Below are positions 10,317 through 19,401 of a DNA stretch of 64,000 nt, piece after piece (the first letter of the stretch is position 1; each line of letters starts with the position of its first letter). A program made the position numbers and the translations under genes. The notes under the pieces were generated by a model that was not told the DNA's origin, searched no databases, and saw only the letters and a list, made by a program, of their open reading frames with translations. Source of the DNA: Symsagittifera roscoffensis (Eukaryota; Xenacoelomorpha; Acoela; Convolutidae); contig NC_087063.1 of the NCBI RefSeq assembly GCF_963678635.1, forward strand, positions 77,211,617-77,275,616, given 5' to 3'.

Positions 10317-13300
10317 TCCTCCCCCCCTGAAGAAGGAAGAACCGGAGCGAGCTTAACGGTCGGCCGCGTGACTTCACGGGTTGCGGTCCTGACAAGGGCG
10401 GATCGGGCGCAACCGTCCTGTCCGTAGTTTAGCTTGACGATTCGGGCGAGAGGGTAGTACCCACGCGGACTATCGGGCTCAATCACCCACACGAGATCGC
10501 CTGTTTTAAGAGTGAAGTCAGAATGAGTGTGCCACTTGACACGCTTATTCAGCGAGGGAACATATTCTCGAAGCCAACGAGACCAAATCGCGTTAGCATA
10601 TGACTGCGCTCGCACATACCTTTTCTTGTGATCGAAGTGCTCCCCGGGTAAAAGCGAAGGAAAGCTTGTGGCATGTTGTCCAAGCAAAAAATGGTTTGGG
10701 GTTAACGCTTCTAACTCACGTGAATTGGTACTAACGGGAGTGATTGGCCTCGAATTCAAAGCCTGTTCAACTAAGCAGAGTGTTGTTCCTAACACCTCTT
10801 CAGTGACTCGCCTACTGCCTAGGATATTGTACAGCACGCGCTTCACGCTTCGGACGAGGCGTTCCCAGGAGCCGCCATGATGGGGTGCGCCTGGCGGGTT
10901 AAATTTCCAAGTAACACCTTTATGTGCAAAAATGGTCGGAGCCATGCCATTCCAGCTCTTGATGCAGGCAAGTAAATCCTTTTCCGCACCAACGAAGTTC
11001 GTGCCATTATCCGACCAGATTGTGCTTGGCGTACCACGGCGCGCAACGAAACGTTCAATGCCCATGACACACGAACTGGTGTCCAGAGATGGTACAATCT
11101 CAAGGTGTATAGCCCTGGTGGTGAGGCAAGTAAAAAGGAATCCCCATCTTTTTTCCGTGCTTCTGCGAACCGGAACGTAAAGCGGTCCAAAGTAATCCAC
11201 ACCCGTATGATTGAAGGGTGGTTGCTTATATCCGAGACGTTCGACAGGTAAATCGGACATAATTGGCTGGATGGTGCTTGCTTCGCGTTTACGGCATGTC
11301 ACACATTGATTTTCGATAGACCGAAGTAGTCGACGCAACCCAAGTATTGCATATTTCATATTTAAAACGGAGCGCATGTAATCTAATCCTTGATGAAAAT
11401 GCTTATGGTGGAGGCTGCGGGCCAACAAACGAACTAAGGTATGTCGGGCGTCGAGTATTATTGGGTGCTTAGTATCAAACTCGGTATTCACGGGACCAAT
11501 AAATGGCGAGTATGTGGCAATTTTACTACTATTCTTAATAGGTTTGCCAGCGGTGAGTGTTTTTAAATCAACGGGAAAGGATTCCATCTGAGCAAGATGA
11601 ATCAGTTTGCTTTCTGCAATATCAAGTTCAGTGGGGTCGGTGATTCGTAAGTCCTTACCACGAAAATGCTTATGTGAAGGCAACATCCTCAACATAAAAG
11701 CGACTACTCGTTTATATCTTGTAAAGGAACTGAACCTTTCCCAATTGAACCCGTGTTCGGGATGTTTGATTGATGTGACATCGGTGACGAAGGAAGATGA
11801 TGTCTTCAAGCAATTATCAACATCACAAGAAGGACCCTTCAAACGAATTTTATTGATTACACGTTCGTCGGGTATAAACGGCCAATCAGTAGTCCTGAGA
11901 ATGCTCGGACCAATAACCCAGCTGCTATCCTTGAGGGCTTCCGAAGAAATCCCCCGCGTACCGGTATCAGCTGGATTATCGCCGCTCAGAACATGGTGCC
12001 ACTCATCAATAGTGGTCGACTCGAGGATTTCGCCGACACGATTAGCGACGAATACAGGTAATTTTTCAGTGGAGTTTAGCCACTGCAAAACTGTTGTACT
12101 ATCTGTCCACATAAAGACATGATTAATAGAGACGGTAAGGGCGGTCAGTATATCATCTTTTAGTCGTGTGGCGAGCAGAGCAGCTTGAAACTCTAGCTTC
12201 GGTATAGATAGCGCTTTCATGGGCGCAACGCGAGCTTTACCAAAGATGAAGGATATTTGAGTTTTATGCGAGCTCGCGAGTCGCGCACGCAAAAATCCAA
12301 CAGCACAGAAAACGTCCTGCGAGCTATCACCGAACATGTGGAGCTCAATTTGATCAACAGGCTCTGTGAAGTAACAACGGGGAATAGTCAATTGCCCTAA
12401 GAGAGGGAGACCGGAGTGCCACTCGAGAAACTTATCTCTTATGTCTTCTGGCAATTCGTCGTCCCAACTTTGACCACTGATTTTCCAAATATCTTTCAGC
12501 AAAAGACGGGCCCTAACTGTGTATGGAGCTACTAACCCAACAGGGTCAAACACAGAAGAGACGAAACTCAAGACGGTTCGTTGAGTTATTGCTTTATCGA
12601 GAGGACGATCCACGCCTCTGCTAACAACCAATGTGTCTTTCACATGGTCCCACTTAAGACCTAAGACGTGTGATGATTGTTCGGCACCGTTACATATTTC
12701 CTTGATGGGTGAAGATGAGGTTTCGGATTCCTCGGGGTTCATTGCTGAAGTGATTTCATCAGCATTACTGACAAATTCAGTCAAATTAAATCCTCCCAAT
12801 TTTAGTAAAGAAACCAAATCGCGACTAGTTTTAATTGCTTGGGTAACGTTCTCGAATGAATCCAAGTAATCGTCCATGTAAAATTTTTCATTTACGACTG
12901 AGGCGGCCTCAGGGTATGTGGACATATTATCAGTTGCTGTTTTTTGCAACGCGAAATTGGCGCACGTAGGCGAATCCCGTGCGCCGAATATATGGCGAGT
13001 GTACTGATGAACTACCACATCGGAAGTGGTATCCTCCCGCCACAAAAAACGGAGCGAAACTTGATCGCGGGCAAGGACTCCTACCTGGAGGAACATACCC
13101 TCTATATCCGCGGAGACGGCGTACTTGTGTTGACGGAATCGCAAAAGCACAAAAATTAAATTTTGGAGTAGGTCAGGACCCACCAATAAGGACTTATTTA
13201 AGGATGTTCCATGAAACTTAGAAGCCCCATTAAGGACTCGGCGCACCTTACCCGGCTTATTCGGATTTACGACGGGATGGTGCGGAAGATACCACTCGCA

Positions 13301-16300
13301 ATCGGAACGCTTACGTGGATCATGCGGTTCGACGGTAACGACATAGCCTTTCCTAATGTCCTCTCTAATTGTTTCTGCGTATCTTCCGCGCAGCTCAGGG
13401 TCTTTACTTAACCTTCTCTCCAATGATTTAAATTGGGCGAGTGACGAGTAATAATTGTTTGGTAGACTGACATTACTATCAATCCAAAGCATAGGCACAA
13501 TGTATCTTTCACCATTGTGAACGGTTTCAGAATTGAGGATGGATAAAGCATGTTTATCCTCGGCGGAACGGGCATCGACTTGTTTGAAAGCACCATACGA
13601 TTCCAACGCGTACCAGGATTTTATCTGGTCGGTCAGAGAAGAATCTTCAACAACACACTTGAAACACGAAGAAGTAGAATTACCGGACGGCGGCAACGGA
13701 CCACTTAAGACCCAACCTATCGGTAGGCGAACGGAACATGGTGAGTTTTTATCATCTCCCAAGATGAACTCAATGGGTCTAACGGCGTGGTAGCAGTCTT
13801 GTCCGATAATAACTTCAACGTCCTCATAAGTATATTGAATGGGCTTAATAGGTGCTAATTGTGGATATTCATTCTGCAAATCAGCAATATTGATTAATTC
13901 GGAACCAATCCGAATATTGTCTTTAACATATGCACAGAGAGAAAATACGAAATCACTATTATTCGGCTCGGAGGAAACTGTAAACTTGACCCTCTGAGTC
14001 TCAACAACGGTGGTCGAATTGAAACCACTAATTGACAAGTTAACGGGCTCCCCTACTAAGCCGAGACGGTTTACGAGTGACGAAGACACCCAGGAGTGAG
14101 TCAATGCACTATCACAAAGAACCAACGTCAGGAGACTGGTTACATCCGAGGATACACCAAGTGTTGCAATTGGCAACAACCCTTTAGAAGATTCAATGTC
14201 ATGTACATCACTAACAGCGGCATGGGTGGAAGTGTTTGTATTCTCCTTGGATTTGTTTGTTCCAGCCTTATTCGAGACATTTGAATTTTCCTTCCGAGGA
14301 AATATTCTTTCGGCTCCATGGAGCAAGACATTATGTCTGCTATCACACTCTGGCTTCGGGCACTTTTTTGCTCTAGAACATTGCCGGAAACTATGATTGC
14401 CATTGAGACAAGCGAAGCAAAGTTTCTGTTCAGCTACGTATTTTGCTCGCTGAGTAGCATTCTTTTCCTTAAAAACAGCACAATTCCACAATGCATGACT
14501 ACCCTTACACAAAACGCACGGCGGAAACTTAGACTTATCCTGAGCCTTTCTAGTTACCTGGCTGTTGGCTGCAAAAACTTTGGTTGTTTTTGGTTTAACC
14601 GGTTCCTCGTTTTTTGCCTTAGAGTTGAGTAAAGGTAATATTTGATGCCCCTCGGCCTTTTCTTTCAACCAGTTGTTAAAGTCTAAGAGTGTTGGTCGCT
14701 GCCACTTATGTCTAACAGTATGCATTGACCAAGCCTCCTTGAGGTTAGGCGGAAGTTTACTAACAGCTTGGTTTAACAGGTTAACACTCTTTAGATCATC
14801 GTTGAAAGACAATGATTTGAAAACTGCTACGAGGCCAGATATGGCAGAGGAGAAACTAATGACATTTTCCGAATTGTGCATCTTAAGTGGAGGAAAAGTA
14901 TTCAGCTTATCAAGATGCGCACCAACAATGGCATGTGGTTGCCCAGACTTCCGTTGCAAGGTGGCCAGTGCATCCTTGTACATAACGCCACTATAACTGA
15001 ACTCCGAAATTGCGGTTTTTGCTTTGCCTGTGACGAGCGTTTTTAAGTATGTCAGTTTCGTATCATCGGTGAGAACAGCGGAATCAACGGTGGACTTAAA
15101 CTGACCAAACCATTCGTGCCAGTTTAACGGGTTGCCGTCAAACTGGGCTAACTTCCATTCAGGAAGATGATCTTTGCGGCTATGCATCAATAATTCCGCC
15201 AATTCACGAGCGGAGAGAGGTCGATCCGATGAACAACCTTGGTTCGGATAAGCGGGAGACGGTGCGTAGTCTTCGTTGACTGGCTGATAACCAGCATTAG
15301 TTTGATTGACAAAATGCGGAACATGTTGTGGATGAACTGGGGGAGTATTAAAATACACAGTCCCACCACTAGTATACGGAGCGGCGGTGTTACACGATGG
15401 GACAATAGTTGTCACATTAGAAAAAATGTTTCCAGCATTACAACACTGAGCAGGCGTGACGATTGGAGTTGTAGCTGCCAATCGCCATAAGTTTGCATCA
15501 CTTGTGTAGTAATCGTTGATATTAGGTGACACAGTATGCGGAACAAAGGGAAGATTATGTTGCGTCTGGACTGGCGCTGCATGGCAATTAGGTGCCGAAA
15601 AGAAAACCGGCGTTGGGTTTACTCCAGAAGATGAGAAGCCACCGCCAGCAAATGCAGGCGACAAAGAAACAAAACCAGAACCGGGTTGGGCCGGTAACAT
15701 TGGGACAGGTAATGATTCCGGTTGCGCGATGGCAAAACTACCATTAGTTATGTTTGAACTCATGGTCTGTAAAGGAACAGCAGACGGTGGTGGTAACACG
15801 TGTGCACTAGAATGCATATTGTTAACTGGGAATGGAACAGAGGCTGGGAATGAAACAGAAGCTTGCAATGGCAAAAGGCTTGCACTGCCAAATTGAGGCA
15901 TAGCCCGATGTCCATAACTATGGATTCCAGGGTCACTCAATGCTGTGTGCTCATGGTTATGACTATTACTGGTGTGAATTGCATGAGCAAGGAGGGCGGA
16001 AGTAGTCGGTCCTGACGAAATGGCTACATGAGTGAAGGCCTGCAAACCTGGCGCACTAGCAACGTCGGGAGATGCTTGTGGACTAACAGAGTCTACCCAA
16101 TCATTAGTTCGATCGGTTGCTACCTTTGAAATAGGTTGACTTACTCCTGTCAAGTTACTTTCCGCTACCTTCTCGCTAACCTCAGATGAACTGTCCTCAA
16201 GTTCAAACGCTTTCAATTCCATTTCAATTAGTTGCTTTTTATGATTTTCAGCCAATTGCTCTAGTTCCAGCTGACTTTGTTCGAACTTAAGACGGTTCTC

Positions 16301-16939
16301 TTGCTCTTTAAGTCTTAAAGATACTTGATACTGCCTTTCCAGCTCCTCATGGCGTCGTTTTACTAAAGCTAACTCATGCCGTTTCTCACTTGATGACATA
16401 GTGCGAACAGTCGACGTATGACGAGTGGAAGCAGATTTATCAGACTTATGTGAGTCAAGCTTTCTACTATCCTTAGACTTATTAGAGACCTTAGACCTGT
16501 TTTCAGATATTCGTGCTGCTGAGTCACTTGTTTTGTGCGAGCGCGAGGATGTCTCAGACCTAGTTTGTTGTAAAGATCCCTTGCTCCCTGTAATGCCGGC
16601 TGCTGGAAATGACGAAGGTTCAAGGCTCATCTTGTAACTCTGAGCTTCGTGCATTACTTTATCGTTCATTTCGGTTACTTTCTTAAGCCAAAGGTCTTGC
16701 TGAGCAATAATTTTTTCAGGATTTTCCGTTTTTCCAGCTAACCTAATTAATTGCTCATTGACGTCGACAGCTTTTTCCAACGCAATTTCACATTTGTAAA
16801 CAGCATTATCAATTTTTGTAGTGCGACTATTATTCTCAATGTACTCAAGTAAAAATGAGTGACCTTTAAGCAGCTCATTTTCTAGATTTAGACGGGTTTC
16901 GAATAACTTGCGTATCTTACTTTGGAATTTTTCGTCCAT
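10298..16939 (-). CDS. BEL/Pao Gag-Pol polyprotein, intact
   Basis: One 2,213-codon frame from ATG at 16939 (an in-frame GTG lies three codons upstream) to a TAG inside the 3' LTR. Approximate residues: 1-110 coiled coil; 130-255 charged, partly coiled; 260-570 low-complexity S/P/N-rich; 590-760 Gag domain of DUF1759 type; 805-870 two zinc knuckles (CX2CX3HX4C and CX2CX4HX4C) plus a third Cys/His cluster; about 940 DUF1758-type aspartic protease with the unusual CDSALTHSW; about 1170-1400 reverse transcriptase with YMDD at 1354-1357; about 1535-1700 RNase H (peptidase_A17 neighbourhood); about 1845 integrase HHCC zinc site; catalytic integrase core with GVDYFG, SDNGTNF (Asp near 1977) and SWERL (Glu near 2026); then a C-terminal DUF5641-like domain. 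The polyprotein would assemble virus-like particles, copy RNA to cDNA and integrate it. All catalytic motifs are present except that the protease has DSA in place of DSG. Confidence 0.95.
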   Translation of the reverse strand: MDEKFQSKIRKLFETRLNLENELLKGHSFLLEYIENNSRTTKIDNAVYKCEIALEKAVDVNEQLIRLAGKTENPEKIIAQQDLWLKKVTEMNDKVMHEAQSYKMSLEPSSFPAAGITGSKGSLQQTRSETSSRSHKTSDSAARISENRSKVSNKSKDSRKLDSHKSDKSASTRHTSTVRTMSSSEKRHELALVKRRHEELERQYQVSLRLKEQENRLKFEQSQLELEQLAENHKKQLIEMELKAFELEDSSSEVSEKVAESNLTGVSQPISKVATDRTNDWVDSVSPQASPDVASAPGLQAFTHVAISSGPTTSALLAHAIHTSNSHNHEHTALSDPGIHSYGHRAMPQFGSASLLPLQASVSFPASVPFPVNNMHSSAHVLPPPSAVPLQTMSSNITNGSFAIAQPESLPVPMLPAQPGSGFVSLSPAFAGGGFSSSGVNPTPVFFSAPNCHAAPVQTQHNLPFVPHTVSPNINDYYTSDANLWRLAATTPIVTPAQCCNAGNIFSNVTTIVPSCNTAAPYTSGGTVYFNTPPVHPQHVPHFVNQTNAGYQPVNEDYAPSPAYPNQGCSSDRPLSARELAELLMHSRKDHLPEWKLAQFDGNPLNWHEWFGQFKSTVDSAVLTDDTKLTYLKTLVTGKAKTAISEFSYSGVMYKDALATLQRKSGQPHAIVGAHLDKLNTFPPLKMHNSENVISFSSAISGLVAVFKSLSFNDDLKSVNLLNQAVSKLPPNLKEAWSMHTVRHKWQRPTLLDFNNWLKEKAEGHQILPLLNSKAKNEEPVKPKTTKVFAANSQVTRKAQDKSKFPPCVLCKGSHALWNCAVFKEKNATQRAKYVAEQKLCFACLNGNHSFRQCSRAKKCPKPECDSRHNVLLHGAERIFPRKENSNVSNKAGTNKSKENTNTSTHAAVSDVHDIESSKGLLPIATLGVSSDVTSLLTLVLCDSALTHSWVSSSLVNRLGLVGEPVNLSISGFNSTTVVETQRVKFTVSSEPNNSDFVFSLCAYVKDNIRIGSELINIADLQNEYPQLAPIKPIQYTYEDVEVIIGQDCYHAVRPIEFILGDDKNSPCSVRLPIGWVLSGPLPPSGNSTSSCFKCVVEDSSLTDQIKSWYALESYGAFKQVDARSAEDKHALSILNSETVHNGERYIVPMLWIDSNVSLPNNYYSSLAQFKSLERRLSKDPELRGRYAETIREDIRKGYVVTVEPHDPRKRSDCEWYLPHHPVVNPNKPGKVRRVLNGASKFHGTSLNKSLLVGPDLLQNLIFVLLRFRQHKYAVSADIEGMFLQVGVLARDQVSLRFLWREDTTSDVVVHQYTRHIFGARDSPTCANFALQKTATDNMSTYPEAASVVNEKFYMDDYLDSFENVTQAIKTSRDLVSLLKLGGFNLTEFVSNADEITSAMNPEESETSSSPIKEICNGAEQSSHVLGLKWDHVKDTLVVSRGVDRPLDKAITQRTVLSFVSSVFDPVGLVAPYTVRARLLLKDIWKISGQSWDDELPEDIRDKFLEWHSGLPLLGQLTIPRCYFTEPVDQIELHMFGDSSQDVFCAVGFLRARLASSHKTQISFIFGKARVAPMKALSIPKLEFQAALLATRLKDDILTALTVSINHVFMWTDSTTVLQWLNSTEKLPVFVANRVGEILESTTIDEWHHVLSGDNPADTGTRGISSEALKDSSWVIGPSILRTTDWPFIPDERVINKIRLKGPSCDVDNCLKTSSSFVTDVTSIKHPEHGFNWERFSSFTRYKRVVAFMLRMLPSHKHFRGKDLRITDPTELDIAESKLIHLAQMESFPVDLKTLTAGKPIKNSSKIATYSPFIGPVNTEFDTKHPIILDARHTLVRLLARSLHHKHFHQGLDYMRSVLNMKYAILGLRRLLRSIENQCVTCRKREASTIQPIMSDLPVERLGYKQPPFNHTGVDYFGPLYVPVRRSTEKRWGFLFTCLTTRAIHLEIVPSLDTSSCVMGIERFVARRGTPSTIWSDNGTNFVGAEKDLLACIKSWNGMAPTIFAHKGVTWKFNPPGAPHHGGSWERLVRSVKRVLYNILGSRRVTEEVLGTTLCLVEQALNSRPITPVSTNSRELEALTPNHFLLGQHATSFPSLLPGEHFDHKKRYVRAQSYANAIWSRWLREYVPSLNKRVKWHTHSDFTLKTGDLVWVIEPDSPRGYYPLARIVKLNYGQDGCARSALVRTATREVTRPTVKLAPVLPSSGGEDVAMQM
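10317..10327 (-). promoter_or_regulatory. Polypurine tract of the BEL/Pao element
   Basis: The minus-strand run GGGGGGGAGGA abuts the first base of the 3' LTR. It would prime plus-strand cDNA synthesis. It also codes for the Gly/Glu-rich end of the polyprotein, so coding and priming overlap. Confidence 0.85.
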
Positions 16940-17032
16940 GTTTTTCACAAATTGACAATATTCTACGGAAGCTCACTTATAGAAAACAATCAATAAAATG
17001 AGATACTGTTTTGGTACGTAATCAAATTTGCA

Positions 17033-17677
17033 TTAGTAAATCAACATTAGCTTACAAGACGGGGGAACTTGACGTCTCAAAGCTTCTACCTGAAGCCTAT
17101 TTCTAATAGCTTTCCGAGCTTTGAGGGGTAAGCGGTTTCGCTTCTTACGTGTCTTAAGGATGTTAAGATTAGCGCTATAACGCCTTAGAAGGAGGAGAGT
17201 CTTTAACTCAAGGGAAGGAGGCTGGTGAAGCTCTTTGTACTTCTCAATTAGTACCTGATCCTTAGCCTTACGCTTAGAGATAAAGTCTTTAACGACGTTG
17301 AGAACGAGAATACCTGTTGAACCTAAACTTTCCTCTATATCCTCGGTTCCGTTCCGTCTACAGTATACGATCGCACAAATGTTTGTCCTATACCTTAATA
17401 ACAAATTGACAAGTTGCTCACTACTCAGCTTGCGGTTATTGTTGCTGCGGTGCCTACTTATCGAGTTATTAATGGCGTCGTGCCAAATTACAAGGTCGTT
17501 ACGGTGCGACAAGTAATGATGAAGGTAGTACTGTATTGTTTTCTGAGAGTCCCTAGCGTTAAAGTTCAAACTTAAACCTGGCTTCGTAAAGCAAGTATCT
17601 TTGACGCGCTTCTGGGACGGAGCGGGAAGTTTTCGGAGCGCGTGATCCAAAGAACTAGCTCCTAGAATGAATACCAT
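17033..17677 (-). CDS. Accessory ORF in the BEL/Pao leader, possible SGNH-like protein
   Basis: An intact frame of 214 codons from ATG at 17677 (an earlier GTG at 17770 is in frame) to TAA at 17033, ending 93 bases before gag-pol on the same strand. It begins directly with a hydrophobic strand and small turn, MVFILGASSL. It then has a helix-rich region, KPGLSL (about residues 32-37), a second strand with NDLVIWHDAINNSISRH (about 60-76), a third with CAIVYCRR (101-108), a fourth with GILVLNVVKDFISKRK (122-137), and KYKELH ending at H151. The tail (175-204) is strongly basic. This alternation, with GAS where GDS is expected and an Asn-containing third block, resembles the SGNH/GDSL hydrolase fold, but the DxxH block is not clear. 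The family is therefore uncertain. Most BEL/Pao elements lack such an ORF. Confidence 0.75.
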   Translation of the reverse strand: MVFILGASSLDHALRKLPAPSQKRVKDTCFTKPGLSLNFNARDSQKTIQYYLHHYLSHRNDLVIWHDAINNSISRHRSNNNRKLSSEQLVNLLLRYRTNICAIVYCRRNGTEDIEESLGSTGILVLNVVKDFISKRKAKDQVLIEKYKELHQPPSLELKTLLLLRRYSANLNILKTRKKRNRLPLKARKAIRNRLQVEALRRQVPPSCKLMLIY

Positions 17678-17734
17678 ACACTTAGGGGACCTATGCGACG
17701 GCTTCGTTACGCTTAAGTACCAATGGGGTTGGAA

Positions 17735-18050
17735 AATTAAAAAGGTCGGTTGAACTCCAACAACACACACGGAGTAAACCTGAGGATGAAAGAATTCAAC
17801 TTAACTCACTTAATATCACCGTACCTGACTACTTAACTTTACTGTCACGCAACGAAGTCAATAATCGGACGGGCTGAAACGGCTTTGTTTTACTCGAAGC
17901 GAACTGGCTTTCAGTTTCACCAATGGTGGGTGGGGGATCAGGCAAATTGGTTAAGTTCCAACAACACACGCGGAAGAAACCTGAGGATGAAAAAACTCAA
18001 CTTAATTTGCCTGATATTTCGCTACCAGACCACTTAACATTAGGTTGGTG
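17735..18050. repeat. Direct duplication of about 100 bp upstream of the accessory ORF
   Basis: The segment 17735-17840 recurs at 17940-18045 with scattered differences. Both copies share TCCAACAACACAC, AAACCTGAGGATGAAA, CAACTTAA and ACTTAACWTT. It lies in the BEL leader and covers the GTG that precedes the accessory ORF's ATG. Confidence 0.65.
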
Positions 18051-18484
18051 TCATCTTACAGCACAGTTTCGCAGAATTCTGGAGACGTTTTGAGGATTTT
18101 TTGGCAATTTTTTTACTTTTTTCACAAAATTTTTCAGTAAATTTTGGTCAGCAGGTTCGAGTCATAAACCAATCCAAAAAAACTAGTCCAGTACCTCTTG
18201 TCTATGTTCCGATTTCACTGATTGATATTCCGTTCACATCTATCCAAAAATTTTTGGTATCGAGAAAAAATGTCAAGTCAGTTTGTCTATGTACCGACTG
18301 TAAGATATTTCAGTTCAACGGAACTGTCCAAAAATTTTGGCTATTGAGAAAAATTACCGAGGGCGAGCTTGCGGGAAAATTTCTAGCATATATGACATCG
18401 TATATAAATTTAAAGCACGAATGGAGAGTTTTAAAAGTTTGTCGAGTCTTACAGTTTTGAAGATTGGGCGGTCACCGGTCTTAC

Positions 18485-18755
18485 ACGACACAGACGCTCT
18501 CTGCAATCCGCAAGAGACCCTCTGCAATCCGCAACAGACACTCTGCAATCTGCAACCGACACTCTGCAATCCGCCACAGACACTCTGCAATCCGCAACAG
18601 ATGCTCTGCAGTCCGCCACAGACACTCTGCAATCTGCAACCGACACTCTGCAATCCGCTACAGACACTCTGCAATCCGCAACAGATGCTCTGCAATCCGC
18701 CACAGACCCTCTGCAATCTGCAACCGACACTCTGCAATCCGCTACAGACACACTT
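18485..18755. repeat. Tandem array of a 21-bp unit in the BEL leader
   Basis: About a dozen copies of CTCTGCAATCCGCAACAGACA with small variations (CCGCCACAGAC, CTGCAACCGAC and similar). It sits between the PBS and the accessory ORF. Since 21 is a multiple of three, several frames stay open through it, but those frames are repeat artefacts. Confidence 0.9.
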
Positions 18756-18935
18756 GTGTCCCTTGTGTCGACCGACTTCGTGTCGTGGTCGGTCCCTTGT
18801 CGAGAAAAGAAAGACCTCGATGTCCCTTGTGTCGACCGACTTCGTGTCGAGGACAGAAAGACCTCGATGTCCCTTGTGTCGACCGACTTCGTGTCGAGAA
18901 AAGAAAGACCTCGATGTCCCTTGTGGGGCGCCAAA
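18756..18935. repeat. Tandem array next to the primer-binding site of the BEL element
   Basis: About three to four copies of a unit of roughly 50-60 bp containing GATGTCCCTTGTGTCGACCG, ACTTCGTGTCGA and GAAAGACCTC. The last copy runs into the PBS, so the PBS-proximal sequence itself is the repeated unit. Confidence 0.85.
18916..18933 (-). promoter_or_regulatory. Primer-binding site of the BEL/Pao element
   Basis: On the minus strand TGGCGCCCCACAAGGGAC starts six bases after the 5' LTR. It differs at three positions from the lysine-type retroviral PBS TGGCGCCCGAACAGGGAC. It would bind a tRNA 3' end to prime minus-strand cDNA. Confidence 0.8.
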
Positions 18936-18939
18936 AATA

Positions 18940-19401
18940 TGCCCGCTCAATCTCCGTAATTTGGTAAAACTATGAAGTCGAATGCTTTGAATTATAAAGA
19001 GTATTTATCGGCAAAGACTCTCGGAAAACTCAATACTTTATCATAATTTTGGTCAAGCATAACATCATATAACTTCAATTCTGAACTGTCCGTATTTTGT
19101 ACAAATCGGCGCAAGCTAGCCACAAGAACCGGTCGGTAATGTCCTTGAGACAAATTGCTCTTTTTGGCGGTCAACCTTAATCAAGGCTGAACCGAATTAG
19201 AACCAAAAAACAGTTAAAATAGGATGTAACCCCCGTTTCTAGTATATTAATACATGCGCAGGTGGGGGACTCGAACCTACGTCAACTGTTATTTCACACA
19301 TATAATCGGCGTTAGCTTACTTTGTCTTAGTCCGCTTGGCCAACTGTGCTTCTTTTATATGCATCTACACTCTTGTTTTATTCTACATTTGCATTGCAAC
19401 A
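18940..19401 (-). repeat. 5' LTR of the BEL/Pao element
   Basis: 462 bp, matching the 3' LTR with about five substitutions. It starts TGTTGCAATG (minus) at 19401 and ends GGGCA at 18940. It has the same TATA box and tRNA-like unit (A box 19342-19332, B box 19277-19267). Confidence 0.93.
19257..19350 (-). promoter_or_regulatory. tRNA-like Pol III promoter unit inside the 5' LTR
   Basis: Same A box (TGGCCAAGCGG, 19342-19332) and B box (GGTTCGAGTCC, 19277-19267) as in the other LTR. Both boxes are unchanged between the two LTRs, although substitutions occur just outside them. Confidence 0.55.

Larger units (their letters stand above)
9855..19401 (-). mobile_element. Complete BEL/Pao LTR retrotransposon
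   Basis: Both LTRs are 462 bp and begin and end TG...CA; I count about five mismatches between them by eye. In element orientation (right to left) the order is: 5' LTR 19401-18940, PBS at 18933, a leader with two tandem repeat arrays, a 214-codon ORF, a 2,213-codon gag-pol frame, an 11-bp purine PPT (10327-10317) and 3' LTR 10316-9855. The domain order, the two-CCHC gag and the fused pol are those of the BEL/Pao superfamily. High LTR identity and an unbroken frame suggest a recent insertion that may still be mobile. No clear target-site duplication is visible: the flanks are AATAAATA and AAGAAACA. Confidence 0.93.

Noticed and set aside
11607-12122. Plus-strand ORFs of 60-170 codons between 10.6 and 16.7 kb
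   Set aside because: Shadows of the BEL polyprotein frame on the minus strand.
18337-18975. Long ORFs of 160-210 codons in several frames on both strands
   Set aside because: They read through the 21-bp and roughly 50-60 bp tandem arrays; a unit of 21 keeps frames open. No protein-like composition.
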